Assembly: GCA_002299125.1 (NCBI GenBank)
Contig: DBNU01000246.1
Span: 1 to 7,159, forward strand
Length of the DNA: 7,159 bases
DNA from: Proteobacteria bacterium UBA664
Lineage (GTDB): Bacteria; Pseudomonadota; Gammaproteobacteria; UBA7966
Direction of reading: 5' to 3'
Shown here one piece after another: positions 1 to 6,150 of this stretch. The stretch's first letter is position 1; every line of letters starts with the position of its first letter. The notes beneath the pieces are model-generated. The model did no database searches and had not been told where the DNA came from. It saw nothing but the letters and a program-made list of their open reading frames with translations. The translations under genes were made by a program, and so were the position numbers.

Positions 1-2
1 TC

Positions 3-209
3 GAGCAGCCGGGCAGCCCGATCACGCTGGACTTCCTGGTCGCGGACGTCACCGATGGCGGGATCGACACGGCCATCCTCATCGGCAACCTGAACGGCTC
101 CCTCACACCCAACGGCACCCTGCTGCAGCCGATCCCGGTGCCGGCCGCCGTGTGGCTCTTCGCCTCCGGTCTGGCGGGTCTGTCGCTGTCGCGTCGTCGC
201 AAGGCCTGA
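3..209 (+). CDS. C-terminal fragment of a PEP-CTERM exported protein
   Basis: The frame is open from the left edge to a TGA at 207-209 and gives 68 residues; the start lies outside the window. The last ~26 residues form a PEP-CTERM-type sorting signal: a PIPVP motif (PEP-box variant with VP in place of PEP), a hydrophobic helix VPAAVWLFASGLAGLSLS, and a basic tail RRRKA. In this family the signal is recognised by an exosortase in the inner membrane, which cuts it and passes the protein to the outer surface or the extracellular matrix. The stretch before it (DFLVADVTDGGIDTAILIGN, then NGSLTPNGT) is polar and Gly/Asp/Thr-rich, typical of these secreted proteins, but too short to identify a domain, so the protein's own function is unknown. 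A strong terminator follows 16 nt after the stop, so this is the end of a transcription unit. The sorting signal is seen directly; use of an exosortase is inferred from the family. Confidence 0.85.
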   Translation, partial: EQPGSPITLDFLVADVTDGGIDTAILIGNLNGSLTPNGTLLQPIPVPAAVWLFASGLAGLSLSRRRKA

Positions 210-224
210 TTGCGGTCGGTTCGA

Positions 225-255
225 GGGCCGGGTGCTCCGCCCGGCCCTTTTTCTT
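225..255 (+). terminator. Intrinsic terminator after the PEP-CTERM gene
   Basis: A perfect 8-bp all-GC stem, GGGCCGGG (225-232) paired with CCCGGCCC (240-247), has a 7-nt loop and is followed at once by TTTTTCTT (248-255). This is the textbook form of a Rho-independent terminator on the plus strand. It lies 16 nt past the stop of the PEP-CTERM protein and separates that gene from the Smr gene downstream. Confidence 0.92.
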
Positions 256-304
256 GCGCGGCCCCGTCAACGCCGTGCAATTCCGTCAATCCCGCGACAC
301 ACCC

Positions 305-334
305 GTCATGCCCACGCAGGCGGGAATCCAGTCC
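305..334. repeat. Solo copy of the dispersed palindromic repeat
   Basis: These 30 bases match positions 2630-2659 at 27 of 30 sites. The shared core is CGCAGGCGGG followed, after one variable base, by ATCCAGTCC. The unit resembles the short dispersed repeats common in proteobacteria (similar in form to neisserial dRS3, ATTCCC...GGGAAT). Here only the left arm is present: no GCGGGAATGAC right arm follows, so this is a half or decayed element. A weaker look-alike (CCGTCAATCCCGCG) lies just upstream near 283-296. Confidence 0.75.
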
Positions 335-425
335 TGCCCACACACTGGCTACCCCCGCAGCCTGCCCTCGCGCGGAAAAATACGGGCCCGACAATCCGCA
401 CGCCCGGTGCCGGAGGCCCCCGCAC

Positions 426-455
426 TTGGGTCCCAGTGGCCGCCGCACCCATAAT
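426..455 (+). promoter_or_regulatory. Possible sigma-70 promoter for the Smr gene
   Basis: TTGGGT (426-431) and CATAAT (450-455) are 18 bp apart and resemble the -35 (TTGACA) and -10 (TATAAT) boxes; the -10 matches at five of six sites, the -35 at only about three. Transcription would begin near 462 and give a leader of about 60 nt. The place is right, after a terminator and before the Smr gene, and the AT-rich hexamer stands out in GC-rich DNA, but it is a prediction from two short motifs. Confidence 0.4.
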
Positions 456-522
456 GCGGCGGTGAGAGTCTGAGCACGCCCACGAGCGCTGCCACCCAGA
501 TACACCTCTCCCGGAGTCTTCC

Positions 523-1044
523 ATGAGCGAGGACGATGAACTCTTCCGCGCCTCTGTGCGCGATGTGCGTCGTCTGAAACACGACCGCGTGGAATCCCGG
601 CCACCCGCTCCGCCCCCGATCCCCCGGCAGCGCGAGGCCGAGATCGAACAAGCGCGGGCCGACATGCTGAGCGACCTCTACGACCCGCGTGACCTCGCCA
701 CCGGCGATGAGCTCGACTACGCCCGGCCCGGGCTCGACCGCAACACCCTGCGCCGGTTGCGTGGCGGCCGTTATAGCCTCCAGGGTGAGCTGGACCTGCA
801 CGGCTGCCGGGTGGACGAGGCGCGCGGGCAGGTCGCGCGTTTCCTGGCCGAGGCCACTGCCCGCGGCCTGCGCTGCGTGCGCATCATCCACGGCAAGGGC
901 TTCCGCTCACCCGACGGGGCATCGATCATCAAGCGCAAGCTGGATGCCTGGCTGCGCCACAACGGTCATGTGCTGGCCTACTGCCCGGCACGCCCGGTGG
1001 ACGGTGGGACCGGGGCGGTCTACGTGCTGCTGGTGCGCGCATGA
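523..1044 (+). CDS. Smr-domain protein (SmrA/SmrB-like)
   Basis: A 173-residue protein with ATG at 523 and a GGAG ribosome binding site six bases upstream (513-516). The N-terminal half (1-85) is charged and Pro-rich. The opening SEDDELFRASVRDVRRLKHD is like that of the E. coli Smr proteins YfcN (SmrB) and YdaL (SmrA), which begin with an acidic -DxxLFRxxM-type stretch. The Smr domain covers about 86-172 and shows DLHG (91-94), HGKG (123-126) and a GGTGA loop (161-165) before the final strand VYVLLV. Smr domains bind nucleic acid and many act as endonucleases; E. coli SmrB cleaves mRNA between collided ribosomes. The His in DLHG and HGKG are the residues usually linked to activity, and both are present. 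There is no MutS core, so this is a stand-alone Smr protein. SmrA and SmrB cannot be told apart with certainty here, so no symbol is given. It appears monocistronic; no clear terminator follows. Confidence 0.92.
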   Translation: MSEDDELFRASVRDVRRLKHDRVESRPPAPPPIPRQREAEIEQARADMLSDLYDPRDLATGDELDYARPGLDRNTLRRLRGGRYSLQGELDLHGCRVDEARGQVARFLAEATARGLRCVRIIHGKGFRSPDGASIIKRKLDAWLRHNGHVLAYCPARPVDGGTGAVYVLLVRA

Positions 1045-1310
1045 CGCCACGAGCACCGCTACGGACTGTGCGTAGATCCGTTCTTGTCACCACCTGGCGA
1101 CATCCCCCGCTGCGTGGCCAGCGTGCTTGCCAAGCCCCGGCCTCATCAGGCACTGCCCGATCGTGCCGGCATCCCGCTGCCTCGGGCACTTGCGACCACC
1201 AACCCACGACGCCCCCCGGTCGGACGCGCAATCCTGAAGCTGGCACGTTTCCCGCTTAGCACTCCACGACCCGCCACCGTCTCGAGCCTCCTGCCCGAGC
1301 GGCCTTGCCG
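1045..1310. other. Non-coding spacer with one hairpin and a sigma-54-like site
   Basis: This 266-base stretch has no supportable gene. It contains an inverted repeat, TGCCCGA (1154-1160) with TCGGGCA (1182-1188), separated by 21 nt and not followed by a T-run, so it is only a weak terminator candidate for the Smr gene. Its right end carries the sigma-54-like promoter at 1241-1255. A stop codon at 1257-1259 closes the frame of the next gene upstream, so that gene cannot start before 1260. Confidence 0.55.
1240..1255 (+). promoter_or_regulatory. Candidate sigma-54 (-24/-12) promoter
   Basis: CTGGCACG (1240-1247) matches the sigma-54 -24 element YTGGCACG at every position. After the correct 4-nt spacer it is followed by CCGC (1252-1255), which keeps the essential GC of the -12 element TTGC at the exact spacing, although the preceding TT is CC. 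Transcription would begin near 1267, about 44 nt before the ATG of the membrane/Hpt-like gene. No enhancer site is recognised upstream, so this stays a candidate. Confidence 0.4.
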
Positions 1311-2060
1311 ATGGAGAGCAAGTTCTTGACCGCTGCCACGATCCACCCGAGCCGAGAGCGCACCCCGCTTCGCAATGGGCACAACCTCGCGAGCACACTC
1401 CTGACCCTGTTCGCCGCCCTCCTCATGCTGGGATGGGGGCAGGTGTTCGCGCCCGCCGTTCCACTTGCGGCCTGCGGAGTCGCCCTGCTCCTGCTGCTGC
1501 AACTCCGTCTGGTGGATCGCTCGTCCGAGTTTGAGCAGACGTGGCACCCGGTGTCGCCGACTCGTGCACGCCGTGACCTGCGCCACTTTCCGGCGCAACC
1601 GATGCCACAACTCTCCCGTTCCGCCAGCGTCGCCCGATCGCCAAGACCCGAGGCAAAGTCCGCTGCAAGCGCCGGCGAAAGTCCCGCTACGACCGCTCGA
1701 GTTGAAGCGCTCACGGCCACACGTCGCGCTCCGCTGCAAGGGCTGGCGCAGTCCCAGGGCGATCATCTATTTCTGTTCGAATGTCGCCGCCATTTCGCCA
1801 TGAGCTGGCAGGGCCTGGTCGCCGACATGGAGGATGCCTGGACGCGTCGTGACCTGGGCGCGCTGCGCTGGGCGCTCTACCAGCTCCGCGTGCAGAGCAC
1901 GCTCTGGGGCGTGCAGGCGCTCGCTGGCGAGGCGCGCAGACTCGAAGGGCTGTTGGAACACAGCGGGACCGTGGGCTTCGATGCCCGCTGTGAGCGTGCC
2001 CTGACCCGTCTACGCGCCCTCAGTGAGGGACGCCAACACGAGCTGGAGCAGAAGGTGTAG
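1311..2060 (+). CDS. Predicted two-helix membrane protein with degenerate Hpt-like domain
   Basis: This is a 249-residue protein from ATG 1311; a TTG at 1305 is an alternative start, and neither has a strong ribosome binding site. After a short basic N-terminus come two hydrophobic helices (about 26-44 and 47-67), so it should sit in the inner membrane with a helical hairpin. Residues ~70-145 are a Pro/Ala/Ser/Arg-rich linker. Residues ~150-240 look like the four-helix Hpt fold of phosphorelay proteins. HFAMSWQGLVADMEDAWTRR is followed by LRWALYQLRVQSTLWG, which aligns without gaps to the Hpt signature (LRxxAHxLKGxxxxxG form), and then by a third amphipathic helix. Tyr190 occupies the place of the phosphorylated His and Val the place of the Gly after Lys/Arg, so phosphotransfer is unlikely. 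It may be a binding module for a response regulator or another partner. I do not recognise the gene; the function is unknown. Its 3' end overlaps ispF tail to tail by 41 bp. Confidence 0.72.
   Translation: MESKFLTAATIHPSRERTPLRNGHNLASTLLTLFAALLMLGWGQVFAPAVPLAACGVALLLLLQLRLVDRSSEFEQTWHPVSPTRARRDLRHFPAQPMPQLSRSASVARSPRPEAKSAASAGESPATTARVEALTATRRAPLQGLAQSQGDHLFLFECRRHFAMSWQGLVADMEDAWTRRDLGALRWALYQLRVQSTLWGVQALAGEARRLEGLLEHSGTVGFDARCERALTRLRALSEGRQHELEQKV
2014..2033. other. Hairpin in the convergent gene overlap
   Basis: CCCTC (2017-2021), loop AGT, GAGGG (2025-2029) form a perfect stem that GCG (2014-2016) and CGC (2031-2033) extend past one bulged A. It sits over the ispF stop codon (2020-2022) and within the coding end of the opposing gene. 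There is no T-run on either side, so it is not a standard terminator; it could slow polymerase from both directions, or be chance in GC-rich DNA. Confidence 0.3.
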
Positions 2061-2526
2061 CGAGCAGCAGCGCGACGGCGTGGGCCTCGATCCCCTCGCG
2101 ACGACCGACGAAGCCCATACCCTCGGTCGTGGTGGCCTTCACGTTGACCTGAACCGGATCGCAGTCGAGGTCGGCCGCCAGCCGCTCCCGCATCAGCGGA
2201 ATATGGGGCGCGAGCTTCGGTGCCTGGGCCGCGATGGTGAGATCCACGTTGCCGATCACATAGCCCTGACCGCGCATCAGGCCGACGACGTGCCGCAGCA
2301 AGTGGCGACTGTCCACGCCCGCGAAGGCGGGGTCGGTATCGGGAAAATGCCTGCCGATATCGCCAAGGCCAAGGGCCCCGAGGACCGCATCGCAGAGCGC
2401 GTGAATGGCGACATCGCCATCGGAGTGCGCCGCCATGCCCAACTCGTACTCGATCTCCACCCCACCCAATACCAGGCGACGCCCGGGTGCAAAGCGATGG
2501 GCGTCATAACCGTGTCCGATGCGCAT
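2020..2526 (-). CDS. ispF: 2-C-methyl-D-erythritol 2,4-cyclodiphosphate synthase
   Basis: IspF turns CDP-methylerythritol 2-phosphate into the cyclic diphosphate and releases CMP, the fifth step of the MEP isoprenoid pathway, in the cytosol, usually as a trimer. The 168-residue protein begins MRIGHGYDAHRF. Asp8, His10 and His42 are the expected metal ligands. AHSDGDV (33-39), LGLGDIGRHFPDTD (52-65), TTTE (132-135) and GFVGRREGI (138-146) are all intact. The start at 2526 is chosen because it begins the conserved N-terminus and has AAGGAG seven bases upstream; an in-frame ATG at 2598 would add 24 unrelated residues and lies in a repeat. The C-terminal tail (about 155-168) is some ten residues longer than usual. 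ispD lies directly upstream, with a 104-nt gap mostly filled by the repeat element, so the pair is probably co-transcribed. The 3' end overlaps the opposing gene. Confidence 0.98.
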   Translation of the reverse strand: MRIGHGYDAHRFAPGRRLVLGGVEIEYELGMAAHSDGDVAIHALCDAVLGALGLGDIGRHFPDTDPAFAGVDSRHLLRHVVGLMRGQGYVIGNVDLTIAAQAPKLAPHIPLMRERLAADLDCDPVQVNVKATTTEGMGFVGRREGIEAHAVALLLATPSAPARVGVPH

Positions 2527-2533
2527 GCACTGA

Positions 2534-2539
2534 CTCCTT
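2534..2539 (-). promoter_or_regulatory. Ribosome binding site fixing the ispF start
   Basis: AAGGAG on the minus strand with a 7-nt spacer to ATG at 2526. It decides against the longer in-frame start at 2598, which falls inside the repeat and has no such site. Confidence 0.85.
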
Positions 2540-2593
2540 CCCTCGATTGCTCCACCGCACTCCGCGCGACCCGCAGTGCTCGCCACGGGCCAC

Positions 2594-2629
2594 GTCATCC
2601 CCGCCCTTCAAGTCATCCCCGCCCTTCAA
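2594..2629. repeat. Two tandem 18-bp repeats next to the palindromic element
   Basis: GTCATCCCCGCCCTTCAA occurs twice without a gap (2594-2611 and 2612-2629), and the first 11 bases occur a third time at 2630-2640, where the palindromic element begins. The unit thus looks like a duplicated end of that element plus seven flanking bases. It lies between the ispD stop and the ispF start. Confidence 0.9.
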
Positions 2630-2703
2630 GTCATCCCCGCGCAGGCGGGGATCCAGTCCCGGGTGCGGCAACTACGCTGGGTTCCAGCCTCTGCGGGAAT
2701 GAC
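2630..2703. repeat. Palindromic dispersed repeat overlapping the 3' end of ispD
   Basis: This is a 74-bp imperfect inverted repeat. The left arm 2630-2656 and the right arm 2677-2703 are 27 bp each, pair at 21 of 27 sites, begin GTCAT(C/T)CCCGC, and are separated by a 20-bp centre. The left arm also contains its own 8-bp hairpin, ATCCCCGC-GCAG-GCGGGGAT (2633-2652), like neisserial dRS3 units. It is the complete version of the solo arm at 305-334. Non-autonomous, MITE-like spread is the likely origin; it carries no transposase gene. Confidence 0.85.
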
Positions 2704-3401
2704 GGCGAGGTTTGCGCGAGGATGCTGGCGGCCGTCCGCAGGTCCTCCGGCCGCGTGACCTTGAGATTGCTCGCACTACCCTCGACGAGCAGCGGTGCGT
2801 GACCTGCGAGTTCCATGGCCTGCGCCTCGTCCGTCACCACCACGCCGCGAGCACGTGCCGCGAGGAGGGCAGAGCGCAGCGCGCCGAGGCGAAACATCTG
2901 CGGGGTCAGGGCGTGCCACACGGGGTGACGGTCGATGGTCGCAGCCACGCGGCCCTGGCCGTCGTCCCGTTTCAAGGTATCTCGAGCCGGCATTGCCAGC
3001 AGGCCACCCACCGGGTCTTCCAGACAGCGTTCGATGAGCCGGTCGAGGTCACCCAGCGGCAGACAGGGACGCGCCGCATCGTGCACGAGCACCCAGTCCG
3101 ATGGATCCAGATTCGCCACACAGTACTCCAGCCCGGCCAGCACGGAGTCACAACGTTCGGCCCCTCCAGGGGTCCGTGCCACCCGTGGGTCATGACTTAT
3201 CGCCAAGGAGTCGAAAGTGGTGTCGGACGGTGCCAGAACCACGCAGACGCGTGCGATGCGGCGGTCCGCAAGCAGCGCCTCCAGCGTCCACTCCATGAGT
3301 ATGCGCCCAGCCAGGGCCAGGTATTGCTTGGGCTGATCCGTGCCCATGCGCCGCCCGAACCCGGCTGCCGGCACCACGGCGAACACCCTGGATTCCGTCA
3401 T
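2631..3401 (-). CDS. ispD: 2-C-methyl-D-erythritol 4-phosphate cytidylyltransferase
   Basis: IspD joins CTP and methylerythritol 4-phosphate to give CDP-methylerythritol and pyrophosphate, the third step of the MEP pathway. The 256-residue protein shows the nucleotide-binding PAAGFGRRMG (11-20), PKQY (24-27), GGAERCDSV (79-87), HDAARP (107-112), DTLKR (141-145), TPQMF (166-170), TDEA (190-193) and the NLKVTRPED tail motif (212-220). All are intact, so it should be active. ATG at 3401 is chosen because it begins directly before the conserved first strand; the ribosome binding site is weak. Family members usually stop near residue 230-236. Here residues 233-256 are read from the palindromic repeat, which also provides the TGA, so the tail is probably a neutral addition. 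It precedes ispF, as in many gammaproteobacteria, and follows ftsB after a 241-nt spacer that may hold its own promoter. Confidence 0.98.
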   Translation of the reverse strand: MTESRVFAVVPAAGFGRRMGTDQPKQYLALAGRILMEWTLEALLADRRIARVCVVLAPSDTTFDSLAISHDPRVARTPGGAERCDSVLAGLEYCVANLDPSDWVLVHDAARPCLPLGDLDRLIERCLEDPVGGLLAMPARDTLKRDDGQGRVAATIDRHPVWHALTPQMFRLGALRSALLAARARGVVVTDEAQAMELAGHAPLLVEGSASNLKVTRPEDLRTAASILAQTSPSFPQRLEPSVVAAPGTGSPPARG

Positions 3402-3499
3402 GCTTGCACCCGAGCAGGTAGCTGATTCTTCAGCCGCATCGATGGATGGCTTGCAGGATCAGCAAACGTTACCGAAGGGCCTGAGGCGGCGGCATTTCC

Positions 3500-3630
3500 A
3501 CACCCTCAGCCGAACCCCTCGAGGGGACTTGGTTCGTGGCACGTCCGGGTCCTCGCGCCGATTCGACCCTCACCACACTCACACCCTCTCCCGGCAGAGG
3601 AGCGCTCTGTCCCGCGAGCGCGGGCAGCGC
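3500..3630. repeat. Degenerate hairpin repeats in the ftsB-ispD spacer
   Basis: Two related blocks lie in the 241-nt spacer (3402-3642). The first has ACCCTCA, then the perfect 12-bp palindrome CCCCTCGAGGGG (3515-3526). The second has ACCCTCA (near 3566), then CCTCT (3585-3589), a 6-nt loop and AGAGG (3596-3600). A third structure pairs CCCGC (3611-3615) with GCGGG (3620-3624), and GCGCT (3602-3606) with AGCGC (3626-3630). The first two resemble decayed copies of a CCCTCACCC...CCTCTCCCGG...GAGAGG type repeat common in high-GC gammaproteobacteria. None has a T-run on the minus strand, so none is a clear terminator for ftsB. No convincing promoter for ispD was found in the spacer. Confidence 0.5.
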
Positions 3631-3642
3631 CGCCTGACCGGG

Positions 3643-3942
3643 TCACTCGGCGGCATCGCCACTACCGGGCCGCGGGCCCAGCACGTGGAAGAAGACCTCG
3701 TCCGCGCGCACGAGGCCGAGTTCGCTGCGCGCGAGTTCCTCCACCGCCGCGATGCCCACCTTGAGATCCGCCACCTCGGCCGCGAGCGCCCGGTTGCGTT
3801 CCTGCAGGCGCGAGTTCTCGGCGATCTGCTGCTCCGTGGCCGCCTTGAGGCTGCTGAGCGTCCCGAGGCCACCCTCACCCCGCCACAAGGCCCACTGGGC
3901 AAGCCCCAGCAACGCCGCGAGACAGATCAGGACCCGGACCAT
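3643..3942 (-). CDS. ftsB: Cell division protein FtsB
   Basis: FtsB is a small single-pass inner-membrane protein that forms the FtsQLB complex and helps switch on septal peptidoglycan synthesis by FtsWI. The 99-residue protein has a membrane helix at about 2-20 (VRVLICLAALLGLAQWALW), then the RGEGGLG turn, a periplasmic coiled coil (about 29-68, rich in Leu/Ala/Glu heptads with Asn44 and Asn50), and the conserved end ELARSELGLVRADEVFFHVL (69-88). Length fits the family (about 100). The start at 3942 is chosen because it leaves no residues ahead of the membrane helix; an upstream in-frame ATG at 4026 would add 28 residues and overlap the end of eno. It begins 22 nt after the eno stop, so the two are surely co-transcribed. 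The start lacks a strong Shine-Dalgarno, having only a GGGCGG stretch. Confidence 0.95.
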   Translation of the reverse strand: MVRVLICLAALLGLAQWALWRGEGGLGTLSSLKAATEQQIAENSRLQERNRALAAEVADLKVGIAAVEELARSELGLVRADEVFFHVLGPRPGSGDAAE

Positions 3943-3964
3943 GGAGCCGCCCGCGCGCGCGATC

Positions 3965-5254
<1,290 letters not shown>

Positions 5255-5331
5255 GGAGGGGGTTTCCTCGCTGGGTTCACGCGCGGGGCGCGCAGGCGGA
5301 ACAGTGGTTGTTCGTGGCTATTGGTCGCGCC
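5255..5331 (-). other. kdsA-eno spacer
   Basis: This 77-nt gap contains a short GC hairpin, CGCGC (5280-5284), loop GGG, GCGCG (5288-5292), and the AGGA ribosome binding site of eno. No T-run and no convincing -35/-10 pair are seen, so read-through from pyrG-kdsA into eno is the simplest view. Confidence 0.5.
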
Positions 5332-6150
5332 TCACAGAGGATGGCGCTTGGCCAGCAGATCGAGTTCGCGCAACACACCGAGCAGTGCAGGCATGGCATC
5401 CAGCGGCCACGAGTTGGGGCCATCACTCAAGGCCTCCTCCGGACGCGGGTGTGTCTCCATGAAGATCCCGGCGACCCCTACGGCGACCGCCGCGCGGGCG
5501 AGTACCGGCACGAATTCGCGCTGCCCACCCGAGCGCCCGCCCAACCCGCCCGGCTGCTGCACCGAATGGGTGGCATCGAACACTACCGGGCAACCCGTCT
5601 CGCGCAGCACGACGAGGCTCCGCATATCGGACACCAGTGCATTGTAGCCAAAGCTGACACCTCGCTCGCACACGAGCAGACGATCATTGCCGGTCGCACG
5701 TGCCTTCGCCACGACGTGGGTCATGTCCCAGGGCGCCAGAAACTGGCCCTTCTTGATGTTGACCGGCAGACCCAGGGCCGCAACCCGCTGGATGAAGTTG
5801 GTCTGGCGACACAGGAAGGCAGGCGTTTGCAACATATCGACCACCGCCGCGACTTCGTCGAGCGGCGTGTCCTCGTGGACATCGGTCACCACCGGCACGC
5901 CGATCTGCCGCCGCACCTCGTCGAGGATGCGCAGGCCCTGCTCGATACCGAGACCACGAAACGACTCCGCCGAGGTGCGGTTGGCCTTGTCGTAAGAGGC
6001 CTTGAAGACAAAGGGAATGCCGAGCGCGCTGGTCATCGCTGCGAGGCGCCCGGCGATGTCGAGCGTGATGCCCTCTCCCTCGACGACACAGGGACCGGAA
6101 ATGAGAAAGAAGGGGGCGTCGCCACCGATCTCGAGACCTGCGATGTTCAT
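5332..6150 (-). CDS. kdsA: 3-deoxy-8-phosphooctulonate (Kdo-8-P) synthase
   Basis: KdsA condenses PEP with arabinose 5-phosphate to give Kdo 8-phosphate, the precursor of the inner-core sugar of lipopolysaccharide. It acts in the cytosol. The 272-residue protein shows SGPCVVEGE (18-26), FKASYDKANR (49-58), FRGLGIEQG (64-72), TDVHE (89-93), LCRQTN (113-118), KKGQFLAPWD (133-142), DATHSVQ (192-198), SGGQREF (207-213) and METHPRPEEALSDGPN (231-246). Cys21, His195, Glu232 and Asp243 are the four metal ligands known from the Aquifex enzyme, so it belongs to the metal-dependent class; E. coli has Asn in place of the Cys. The start ATG at 6150 is chosen because GGAGG lies seven bases upstream and the ATG shares one base with the pyrG stop (TGATG). 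A GTG at 6156 is too close to that site. It is translationally coupled to pyrG. Confidence 0.98.
   Translation of the reverse strand: MNIAGLEIGGDAPFFLISGPCVVEGEGITLDIAGRLAAMTSALGIPFVFKASYDKANRTSAESFRGLGIEQGLRILDEVRRQIGVPVVTDVHEDTPLDEVAAVVDMLQTPAFLCRQTNFIQRVAALGLPVNIKKGQFLAPWDMTHVVAKARATGNDRLLVCERGVSFGYNALVSDMRSLVVLRETGCPVVFDATHSVQQPGGLGGRSGGQREFVPVLARAAVAVGVAGIFMETHPRPEEALSDGPNSWPLDAMPALLGVLRELDLLAKRHPL

Larger units (their letters stand above)
210..522. other. Intergenic region between PEP-CTERM and Smr genes
   Basis: This 313-base stretch holds no convincing gene. Short open frames exist on both strands, but they are rich in Pro/Arg/Ala low-complexity sequence and have no recognisable domain or good ribosome binding site. 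It contains the terminator at 225-255, a solo dispersed-repeat arm at 305-334, and a weak sigma-70-like promoter just before the Smr gene. No tRNA or other structured RNA was recognised. Confidence 0.7.

Noticed and set aside
349..891. Minus-strand open frame opposite the Smr gene
   Set aside because: The plus strand encodes DLHG and HGKG in a family-like protein with a ribosome binding site, so the 180-codon antisense frame is a shadow.
1154..1188. Possible terminator for the Smr gene
   Set aside because: The 7-bp stem has a 21-nt loop and no T-run, and it lies 110 nt past the stop; kept only as a note in the spacer entry.
1305..1307. TTG start for the Hpt-like gene
   Set aside because: An ATG lies only two codons later with at least as good a context; the TTG is kept as an alternative only.
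1146..1766. Minus-strand open frame overlapping the start of the Hpt-like gene
   Set aside because: Its translation is Arg/Gly/Ser-rich with no hydrophobic or domain pattern, while the plus-strand frame has two clear membrane helices and ordered C-terminal helices.
2594..2640. Possible CRISPR array from the 18-bp repeats
   Set aside because: The repeats are directly adjacent with no spacers, only two whole copies exist, and they join a palindromic dispersed element; no cas gene is near.
2023..3425. Long plus-strand open frames (2023-2802 and 2712-3425) opposite ispF and ispD
   Set aside because: They lie antisense to two clearly conserved enzymes, show His/Arg/Gln-rich composition typical of GC-rich shadow frames, and contain no domain.
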